Shown in pieces: positions 1-6,277 of a DNA stretch of 9,992 bases. Position 1 is the first letter of the stretch. Every line of letters begins with the position of its first letter. Source of the DNA: Planctomycetota bacterium. GTDB taxonomy: Bacteria > Planctomycetota > PLA2 > JAEUHO01. The notes beneath the pieces are model-generated. The model did no database searches. It was not told where the DNA came from and saw nothing but the letters and a program-made list of their open reading frames with translations. The DNA is taken from assembly GCA_026647295.1 (NCBI GenBank), contig JAPKHB010000113.1:1-9992 (forward strand), in the 5' to 3' direction. Both the position numbers and the translations under genes were made by a program.

Positions 1-62
1 CAAGAATTTTAATCTCGGCAACTCCTACGGCATCTCGTAATTCCTTCACTTCAGATGCTCGA
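1..62. other. Compositional break at left edge (possible chimeric join)
   Basis: By hand count 26 of the first 60 bases are G or C, against 45 of the next 60 and more beyond. In the plus frame used by the TPR gene, only 7 of the first 22 codons end in G or C, with TTA, AGA, ATT and AAT present, codons almost absent downstream. The minus strand over this stretch is also open and reads as ordinary protein (ELRDAVGVAEIKIL). The stretch may therefore belong to another gene or organism. Confidence 0.6.
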
Positions 63-3000
63 TGCAGGCTGCGCTTCACGGCACCCGACCCGCGCCCCGC
101 CACGGTCGAGTGGACCGTGGACGTGCCCCGGCGCCTCGTGCTCGAGGAGGTACACCGGGACGCCGCGGGGACGCCGACCCACACCGTCACCTACACGGAG
201 CCCTTCGAGGCGCTGGGCCGCTGGTGGGCGGCCCGCGCGCTCGTGCGCGACCGCGACGGCCTGCCCGTGCGGCGCGTGGGCCTTGCGCTGCGCGCGCTCG
301 GCGCCGAGGGCTGGGCCGCGGCCGGCGCGGCGCTGGACGCCCGCCTCGAGGCCGCCGTCGTGCTCGACGGCCGCCTGCCCCCGCGCGCCGAGGCCCTGGA
401 TGCGCGGCGCGCGGGGCGGGCCACGACCGCGACGCACCTCGCGCTCGTGCTCGCCTACGCCCGCGAGGGCCGCTGGGAGGAGGCGCGGGCCGCCTTCGAA
501 CCGCTGGCGGCGGCGCAGGCCGGCCGGCTGGGCGTCGAGTGGATGCGCGGGCCGTTGCTGCTGGACGGGCGCGCGGGCGAGGCCGCCCGCCCCTGGCTGG
601 CCGCGTTGCGCGCGCGCCTGGACGCCTACGAGGGCGTGGACGGCGCGGCCGCCGCGTTCCGGTTGCTCAACCTCGCGGGCCGGGTCCTCGGCCCGGCCGA
701 GGTGCTCGAGTGGCTCGACGGCGAGGCCCAGCGCCTCCAGGCCCCCGGCGCGCCGGGAGCGGCGCTTCGGCGCTGGCGCTTCGAGCAGGCGCGCGCGGAG
801 GCGCTCGCGCGTGCGGGCCGCGAGGCCGAGGCCCGCGCCGCGCAGGAGGCGCTCGCCCGCGACTGGCCGACGCGCTGGGAGGCCCAACTCGGCTGGCACC
901 AGGTCCTCCTCGGCGAGGAGCGCTTCGCCGAGGCCGACGCGGCCCTGGTCGCCCTGCTCACCCCGGCCGGGCGCTTCTCGCGCGCCGAGCGCGCCGGGTT
1001 GTGGAGCCGGCTCTCCGACCTGCGCCGCGAGCGCGGGCGCCTGGCCGAAGCCGAGGCCGCGCTCAAGGCCTGGGAGGCCGAGGATCCAAAGGACGCCGAG
1101 GCGACCTGGCGGCGCCTCTCGCTCGCCTACCTGCGCGGCCGCGCCGGGGCCACGGACCAGGAGGTCCTGGACCTCCTCGCGCGGCGCCCCGCCGCGGCGG
1201 ACCTGCTCGATCGCGGCACCGCCGGGCCGATCGGCGCCGCCGTACGCCTCGCGCTCGGGGACGGGTGGGGTTTCCACGTGGGACGCGTGCTGCCGGAGTT
1301 CGAGCCCGCGCTGCTGGCCCTGGCCGAGCATCTGCTGGCGCTGGACGCCTGGCGGCTCGACCTCCTCGCCCAGATCACGGGCGACTGGCGCTTCCGGCGC
1401 ACCAACGCGGCGGCGCGCCTCGACCTGGCCCAACGCGACCTGCTGCTGGCCCCGCGCGCGGGGGCGAGGCTGGCGCTGGAACGCCTGGCCTTCCTGATCG
1501 ACCGCGACGCCTGGCGCGCCGAGGGGGCGGCGCCCAAGGCCGTGGACGCGCTCGCGCTCGACCTGCGCGCCCGGCACGACGCCGAGACGCACGCGCACGC
1601 CCGCGCCGAGGTCGCCCGCCTGCTGCTCGCCCTCCTGGAGGGCCGGGGCGCGCGCGAGGAGGCGCTCGCCTTCCGTCGGGATCGCCTCGCCTCGGCGCCG
1701 CCGGCGGACGCGCCGGCGCGGGCCCGCGAACTCTTCGACGCGCTGTTGGCGACCCCGGAGCACGATCCCGCCGCCGGGCGCGAACGCCTGCTCGAAGCGC
1801 TGGGGCTGCTCGCCCGCCTCACCGACCCCGCGCGGGGGCCCGGGGAGCAGGCCGCGCGCGCGGCAGCCGACCTGCGCCGCCTCTCGGACGACGCCTTGGC
1901 CTGGCTCAAGGCCCGCGGTCTGCCGCCGGCGGCCGAACAGGCGGCCTGGCCGCGGGCCGAGCGGCTCGAGCGCGTGAAGGCGGCCACGCAGGCGGCCCGC
2001 CGCGAGTGGATCGCGATCCTGGCCGAGGCCCACGCCCCCGAGGCGGCCGAACCCTGGCGTGAGGTCGAGCGCCTGGGCCATGCGGTGGAACTGGGCGAGG
2101 ACCTTCCGACCCACCTGGCAAGGGCGCGCGCACTCCTGCTCGGCCCGGCGGCATTTGCAGAGCACCCCGCCGGGCGCGTCTGGCGCGAGCGGGTCGCCGT
2201 CGCGCTGGCCTACGGCGCCGCGCGGCGCAACGCGCCGCAGGGCGCGGTCGAGTCCGCCCTCTCGGCCTTCGACGAACTCGGCGCGCGCGCGCCCACCGAC
2301 GAGGCGGCGCGCGAAGCGCTCCCCGAGGGGGCCCGCCCGCTGGACTGGCGCTACCACACGTTCCGGCTGTTGCTCGCCGTGGACCGGCCCGAGGAACTCC
2401 TGCACCGTCTGGCCGCCTGGGACGAGCCCGCCAGCGCCGAGGTGCGCTGGCGCGTGGCCCGCGCCACGCTCGAGGCCGAACTCGGCCGGCTCGCCGAGGC
2501 CGCCCGCCGCCTCGAGGCGGCGGCGGCGCTCGGCGAGCCGGGCGCGGCCGCGTGGCTCGCGCTGGCCGAGTGGCACCTCGCGCTCGGCGAGGACGCGCGC
2601 CGTGCGCACGCCCTGCGCGCGGCCTACGCGGCCCTGCCCGAGGGCGACCTGGCCAACCGGCTGGGGGGCCACGCCCCGCGGCGCCGCCCGGCGACCGGCG
2701 GCAGCCACGTCGAGCCCGAGACGCTGCCGATGCTCTCGGCGCTGATGCGCAAGGCCCGGGCGCCGGCCGCCTACCAGTGGATCGTCGAGCGGCTCTACGG
2801 GGGCAGCCGGGACTTCCGCGTCCTGGGCGCGGCGAGCGACGGCCTGCTCGGGCACGCCCCCGAGCCGGGCTACGCCTACCTCGACGTCCTCGGCCGGCTC
2901 GTCGACGGCGTGAACGAGGAGGCCACGCTCGCCGAGTGGGCCCGGGCGCTCGAAGCGCTGGCGGGGACGGCCGCGACGCCGGGCGAGCGCCGCCGCATCG

Positions 3001-5366
3001 ACCTCCTGCGCGCGCGCGTGCTGGCCCGGGCCAGCCAGGCGACGCGGGGCGACCCGGCGCACGGCGAGCAGGCGCTGGCCCTGCTCGCCGGCGCCCTGGC
3101 CGGCCCCTTCGAACCGGGCGAACGCCGCCACGTCGCCGCCTGGCTGCGCTCGCTCGGCCGCATCGAAGACCCGCGCGCCGCCCGCGCCCTGGTCGCCCAC
3201 CTGGGGCGGCTGGTCCGCGAGGCTTCGGGCGCCGAGCGCGTCCAGGTGGGCCACGCGCTGGCCGACGTCCTCTGGGGGCACGGCGAGCGGCGCGACGCGC
3301 TCGAACGCATCGAGGCCGTCGTGGCCGAGGGACGTGGCCTCGAAGGCGCCGAGGCCGCCCGGGCGACCGGGGAGGCCGAGGCGGCCTGGGTCGGCTGGCT
3401 CACGGAGGCGGGGCACTTCCTCGAGGCCGAGGCGATCGTCCTCGCGCGGCTCGCGCGGGCGCCGCATCCACGCGCGCGCCGCGAGGTCGAGGACCAGGCG
3501 GACGCGATCCGCCGGCGCGCCTTCGAGGCCGGCGGCCGGGTGTCCCTCGGCCAGGGCGCGGCGCTCTTCGACGCCCTGCTGGCGCGCTGGGACGCGCGCC
3601 TGCGCGCCGAACCCGCCCATGAGGGCCGGCGCGTGCGCGAGGTGGCCGAACTCTTCGAGGCGGCCCACAAGCTCGGGCGGCTGCCCAACCTCGGGCCGCG
3701 CTTCGAGGCCTGGGCGCGCGCGACGCTTCCCTGGCTCGCTGAGGCGGTGCCGCTCGCGGCGGCGGGCCACGCCGAGCGCCTCGCCCGCACCCTGTGGCAA
3801 CTCGTCTCGCCCGGGGCCGCGCTCGGCTACCTGCTCGACGCGCTGGACCAGGAGCCCGCCTGGCTCGGGCGCGCCGAGAGCGACCTGTGGCGCGGGGCCC
3901 ACGGCCTCCTGGCGCTGCTGCGGGCCAAGGCGGGCGCCATCGGGGCGCTCGAAGGGCGCCTGCTCCCGCGCGTGCGCGCCGCGCTGGACCTGTGGCTGCG
4001 CGAGGGCGGGCGCGCGGAGGGGACCGCGTTCTGGAGCGCGGGCAACAGCGCGTTCTGGGCGGAGCGGGCGGGCGACTTCGTCGCCACCGCGCTGCGGGTG
4101 GCCGAGTTGCTGCCCGAGGACGCCGCAGCCACGCAGCGCGCCGCGCAGGTGCTGCGCCACAACCTGCGCCGCCGGCGCGAGGCGATCAGCGTGCTGCTCG
4201 CGGCCCAGGCGCGGGGCGCGCTGCCCGAGGGCGACCGGCGCACGCTGGCGCTGTGGCTCACCGAGGACGAGCGCCACGCCGAGGCGCTCCCGCTGTGGGC
4301 CGCGCTGGCGGCCGAGCGCCCCGAGCGCCTCGACCATGCGATCCAGCACGCGCACAGCGTGGGGCGCGTCGAGGGCGGCGCGGCGGCGCTCGTGCGGTTG
4401 GAGGCGATCGAGGGCGCCTGGAAGGCGCGGGGGGCCTACGACGAGGGCGTCGCCTTCGCGCTCGGGGAACTCGCGGCCCGGCTCGCGCTTTCCGCGCGGG
4501 CCGCGGGCTGGATCGAGGACGCGATCGCCCGCCGCATCGAGGCGACGGGCTACGCCGGCGGGCGCGACGATCGGCTCTCGCGCTACTACGGCGCCCTGGC
4601 CACGGCGCGGGCGGCCGAGGGGCGCACCGACGAGGCCGTGGCCGCGGCCAGCGCCGGACTGTTCTCGGCCAATCCGTCCAACCGCCGCGCGCTCGAGCGG
4701 GCGACCAAGGACCTCGAAGAGGCCCTGCGCCGCGCCCAGGACCTCGGCGCCTGGGTCGCGCGCTACGAGGCGCGCGTCGCGCGGGAGGGCGCCGACGCCC
4801 CCGTGCTGCGGCGCACGCTGGCGCGCGTGCTGCGCGAGCGCGGCGACCTCGCCGGCGCGGCAAGGCACCTGGAGGCGGCCGTGGAGGTCGAGCCGGGCGA
4901 CCCCACGTTGTGGAGCGACCTCGTGGCCGTGTACGACGCGGCGGGTCAGGGCGAGGCGGCGCTCGCCGCGCGCCTGCGTTCCGTGGCCGCGGCGCCGTAC
5001 GACCTGGAGGCCTACCTCGACCTCGGGCGGCGCATGGACGCGCTCGGACGCGCGGACGCGGCCGAACGCGCGCGCAGCACGCTCGTCGAGATGGCCCCGC
5101 ACCAGCCCGACGGCCACCGCCTGCTGGCCGGCTTCCTGGAAGGCGCCCGGCGCCATGAGGAGGCGCTCGGACGCTGGGAGCAGGTGGTGCGCACCGACCC
5201 CCTCCGCGGGTCCGGCTTCCTGTCGCTCGCCCGCGTCCAGATCCGCCTGGGCCGCACGGCCGAGGCGCGGGCCACGCTCGAACACGTGCTGGCGACGGCC
5301 TGGGTCGAGGAGCGCGCCGAGGTCCACGCCGAGGCCGGTCGGCTGCTGGCCTCGCTCGGCCGCTGA
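3..5366 (+). CDS. Giant TPR/alpha-solenoid repeat protein, 5'-truncated at window edge
   Basis: The frame is open from base 3 to the TGA at 5364-5366, about 1,787 codons. The first usable start is GTG at 117, but it has no Shine-Dalgarno. The segment before and after it (about 69-290) reads as alternating beta strands (for example VEWTVDVPRRLVLEEV and THTVTYTEPFEALGRWW). That resembles the end of a beta domain, perhaps LolA-like, so the true start is probably upstream. The remainder is Ala/Arg/Leu/Glu-rich helical repeat. TPR-like units are clear near 429-524 (LALVLAYAREGRWEEARAAF), about 876-1140, and in a run of four or five at about 4797-5366 (RERGDLAGAARHLEAAVEVEPGDP, split here as RERGDLAGAARHLEA and AVEVEPGDP). 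The middle is helical but degenerate. TPR arrays bind other proteins; no catalytic motif is visible and the partner is unknown. The antisense strand is also nearly stop-free, but the TPR pattern and codon bias support the plus strand. Codons before about 69 look foreign. Confidence 0.88.
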   Translation, partial: RILISATPTASRNSFTSDARCRLRFTAPDPRPATVEWTVDVPRRLVLEEVHRDAAGTPTHTVTYTEPFEALGRWWAARALVRDRDGLPVRRVGLALRALGAEGWAAAGAALDARLEAAVVLDGRLPPRAEALDARRAGRATTATHLALVLAYAREGRWEEARAAFEPLAAAQAGRLGVEWMRGPLLLDGRAGEAARPWLAALRARLDAYEGVDGAAAAFRLLNLAGRVLGPAEVLEWLDGEAQRLQAPGAPGAALRRWRFEQARAEALARAGREAEARAAQEALARDWPTRWEAQLGWHQVLLGEERFAEADAALVALLTPAGRFSRAERAGLWSRLSDLRRERGRLAEAEAALKAWEAEDPKDAEATWRRLSLAYLRGRAGATDQEVLDLLARRPAAADLLDRGTAGPIGAAVRLALGDGWGFHVGRVLPEFEPALLALAEHLLALDAWRLDLLAQITGDWRFRRTNAAARLDLAQRDLLLAPRAGARLALERLAFLIDRDAWRAEGAAPKAVDALALDLRARHDAETHAHARAEVARLLLALLEGRGAREEALAFRRDRLASAPPADAPARARELFDALLATPEHDPAAGRERLLEALGLLARLTDPARGPGEQAARAAADLRRLSDDALAWLKARGLPPAAEQAAWPRAERLERVKAATQAARREWIAILAEAHAPEAAEPWREVERLGHAVELGEDLPTHLARARALLLGPAAFAEHPAGRVWRERVAVALAYGAARRNAPQGAVESALSAFDELGARAPTDEAAREALPEGARPLDWRYHTFRLLLAVDRPEELLHRLAAWDEPASAEVRWRVARATLEAELGRLAEAARRLEAAAALGEPGAAAWLALAEWHLALGEDARRAHALRAAYAALPEGDLANRLGGHAPRRRPATGGSHVEPETLPMLSALMRKARAPAAYQWIVERLYGGSRDFRVLGAASDGLLGHAPEPGYAYLDVLGRLVDGVNEEATLAEWARALEALAGTAATPGERRRIDLLRARVLARASQATRGDPAHGEQALALLAGALAGPFEPGERRHVAAWLRSLGRIEDPRAARALVAHLGRLVREASGAERVQVGHALADVLWGHGERRDALERIEAVVAEGRGLEGAEAARATGEAEAAWVGWLTEAGHFLEAEAIVLARLARAPHPRARREVEDQADAIRRRAFEAGGRVSLGQGAALFDALLARWDARLRAEPAHEGRRVREVAELFEAAHKLGRLPNLGPRFEAWARATLPWLAEAVPLAAAGHAERLARTLWQLVSPGAALGYLLDALDQEPAWLGRAESDLWRGAHGLLALLRAKAGAIGALEGRLLPRVRAALDLWLREGGRAEGTAFWSAGNSAFWAERAGDFVATALRVAELLPEDAAATQRAAQVLRHNLRRRREAISVLLAAQARGALPEGDRRTLALWLTEDERHAEALPLWAALAAERPERLDHAIQHAHSVGRVEGGAAALVRLEAIEGAWKARGAYDEGVAFALGELAARLALSARAAGWIEDAIARRIEATGYAGGRDDRLSRYYGALATARAAEGRTDEAVAAASAGLFSANPSNRRALERATKDLEEALRRAQDLGAWVARYEARVAREGADAPVLRRTLARVLRERGDLAGAARHLEAAVEVEPGDPTLWSDLVAVYDAAGQGEAALAARLRSVAAAPYDLEAYLDLGRRMDALGRADAAERARSTLVEMAPHQPDGHRLLAGFLEGARRHEEALGRWEQVVRTDPLRGSGFLSLARVQIRLGRTAEARATLEHVLATAWVEERAEVHAEAGRLLASLGR

Positions 5367-5392
5367 TCCGGGCCCGGCGCGGCGGCGCTACC

Positions 5393-5704
5393 ATGGGGCC
5401 GATGGCCCCGCTCGCGCCCACCACGGAGCCCCGGGTCGAGGAGCAAAGCGCCCTGGCCCCGCGCTGGAAGGTGCTGCTGCACGACGACGACACCACCACG
5501 ATGGACTTCGTGGTCTGGCTCCTGGTCAAGGTGTTCGCCAAGGAGCCCGAGGAGGCCGTGCGGCTGATGCTCGAGGTGCACAACGAGGGCCAGGCCCTGG
5601 TCACGGTCACCTCGCTCGAGCGCGCCGAACTCTACGTCGAGCAGGTCCACTCCCTGGCCCGCCCCCGCGGCTTCCCCCTCACCGCGAGCGCCGAGCCCGA
5701 GTAG
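5393..5704 (+). CDS. clpS: ATP-dependent Clp protease adaptor protein ClpS
   Basis: A 103-residue protein of typical ClpS length. ClpS binds proteins with destabilising N-terminal residues (Phe, Leu, Trp, Tyr) and delivers them to the ClpA unfoldase of ClpAP in the cytoplasm. The core starts at WKVLLHDDDTTTMDFV (residues 25-40) and continues through the helix RLMLEVH (57-63) to the C-terminal strand ending near FPLTAS. Against E. coli ClpS, D32 and D33 match D35/D36, T35 matches T38, M37 matches M40, and H63 matches the pocket His66. D31 replaces the usual Asn34 that contacts the substrate alpha-amino group. Residues 1-23 are a Pro/Ala-rich flexible tail, as is normal where ClpS threads into ClpA. 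A second ATG at 5402 (residue 4) is an equally possible start, with GGGG 4 bases upstream; neither start has a strong Shine-Dalgarno. It lies 26 bases after the TPR gene on the same strand, so co-transcription is possible. No clpA is in the window. Confidence 0.95.
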   Translation: MGPMAPLAPTTEPRVEEQSALAPRWKVLLHDDDTTTMDFVVWLLVKVFAKEPEEAVRLMLEVHNEGQALVTVTSLERAELYVEQVHSLARPRGFPLTASAEPE

Positions 5705-5747
5705 GCCCCGGCCGGGGCCTGCGCCCCCCCGCCCCCCGTCCGGGGGG
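5703..5747 (+). terminator. Paired GC hairpins overlapping the clpS stop
   Basis: Bases 5703-5720 form a perfect 18-base palindrome (AGGCCCCGG/CCGGGGCCT) that includes the last two bases of the TAG stop. A second perfect inverted repeat follows: CCCCCCG at 5732-5738 against CGGGGGG at 5741-5747. No T-run follows either one, so this is not a classic intrinsic terminator. It fits the GC hairpins often seen at gene ends in very GC-rich genomes, which may terminate, stabilise the mRNA 3' end, or need Rho. Confidence 0.5.
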
Positions 5748-5849
5748 CCGGCGGGGGCCCGGGCCCTGGGGGGGGCGGCGGTCGCGGGCTGAAGGCGCCC
5801 GGGCGGGCAGCCGATCCCCTGGGAGAGGCCCCCCGGTGAAGGCGGAGGC

Positions 5850-5888
5850 GGCCCGCCGATTGACAGGCGGGCCCCAGCGCCGGACAAC
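5850..5888 (+). promoter_or_regulatory. Candidate sigma70-type promoter with TTGACA in an inverted-repeat loop
   Basis: A perfect -35 hexamer TTGACA lies at 5860-5865. After exactly 17 bases comes GACAAC at 5883-5888, which matches only 3 of 6 positions of TATAAT. The -35 sits in the 8-base loop (GATTGACA) of a perfect inverted repeat, GGCCCGCC at 5850-5857 and GGCGGGCC at 5866-5873. A two-fold symmetric site around a -35 is the layout of a repressor operator, but it could also be an RNA hairpin. It is 42 bases upstream of the lipoprotein start. Confidence 0.4.
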
Positions 5889-5920
5889 GGGGGGGAACCG
5901 AGGGAGCGCCGGAAGGTGCC

Positions 5921-5925
5921 GGAGG
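5921..5925 (+). promoter_or_regulatory. Shine-Dalgarno GGAGG for the Cys-rich lipoprotein
   Basis: GGAGG lies 4 bases before the ATG at 5930. This fixes the start and puts the signal peptide exactly at the N-terminus. Confidence 0.75.
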
Positions 5926-5929
5926 ACCT

Positions 5930-6256
5930 ATGCGGACCACTGTGCCGAGCCTGATCCTGGCCCTGGGGGCCTTCGCCATCCTCCTGGGCGGCTGCCAGTC
6001 CGGGAACCGCGGCGGCGCCAACTGCTGCGTGAGCTGGGACTTCTACAAGCCCTGCGACCTGGTCGAGGGCCGCGCCACGCGGGACTGCTGCGGCCAGACC
6101 GTCGTGACCACCTGCGGCCCGGTCCCCTGCGGCCCGGGGATCGTCCTCACCCGCACGCTGGCCGTGCCGGCGCAGTCAGCGCCGGTGGGCGGGACGGTGA
6201 TCCTCGAGGATGCCCCGGCTCCGGAGCCGGTCGCCCCCCCCGCCGAAGGCGAGTAG
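5930..6256 (+). CDS. Small Cys-rich lipoprotein, unknown function
   Basis: A 108-residue protein. It has a short signal sequence (MRTT, then hydrophobic residues 5-19) and a lipobox LGGC ending at Cys22, so it is predicted to be exported, lipidated at Cys22 and membrane-anchored. The mature part has seven more cysteines: the doublets C32-C33 and C53-C54, and singles C42, C62 and C67. Their spacing suggests a small disulfide-stabilised or metal-binding module over residues 31-68. From about residue 70 it turns into a strand-like, then Pro/Ala/Glu-rich acidic tail (from about 92). I do not recognise a family. It has its own promoter candidate and Shine-Dalgarno upstream, and it ends 21 bases from the convergent M64 peptidase gene. 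Export is well supported; the function is not known. Confidence 0.85.
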   Translation: MRTTVPSLILALGAFAILLGGCQSGNRGGANCCVSWDFYKPCDLVEGRATRDCCGQTVVTTCGPVPCGPGIVLTRTLAVPAQSAPVGGTVILEDAPAPEPVAPPAEGE

Positions 6257-6265
6257 CGCGCGCGG

Positions 6266-6277
6266 CCGGGCGCCCGG
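6266..6277. terminator. Palindrome between convergent stops (possible bidirectional terminator)
   Basis: CCGGGCGCCCGG is a perfect 12-base palindrome placed between the lipoprotein stop (6254-6256) and the peptidase stop (6278-6280, minus strand). It could serve both transcripts, but the stem is short and has no T-run. Confidence 0.35.

Larger units (their letters stand above)
5705..5929. other. 225-base intergenic region, hairpin-rich then promoter-like
   Basis: I see no credible coding frame here. The first half is almost pure G/C with homopolymer runs and short perfect palindromes (GGGCCCGGGCCC at 5755-5766 and CGCCCGGGCG at 5796-5805). The second half has the only promoter-like signal of the gap and the Shine-Dalgarno of the lipoprotein gene, which are listed separately. 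Confidence 0.7.

Noticed and set aside
117..119. GTG as the true start of the TPR protein
   Set aside because: There is no Shine-Dalgarno before it, and the coding-like, beta-strand pattern already runs from about base 69. The frame is open to the window edge.
2280..2292. GC dinucleotide run inside the TPR gene
   Set aside because: It is short and expected by chance at this composition and codon use, and causes no frame break.
51..5327. A nearly 5.3 kb stop-free frame on the minus strand, antisense to the TPR gene
   Set aside because: Its translation has no recognisable domain and is dominated by Arg, Gly, Ala, Pro and Gln. Stop-free antisense frames are expected opposite GC-rich, GC-ending codons, and the plus frame gives real TPR motifs.
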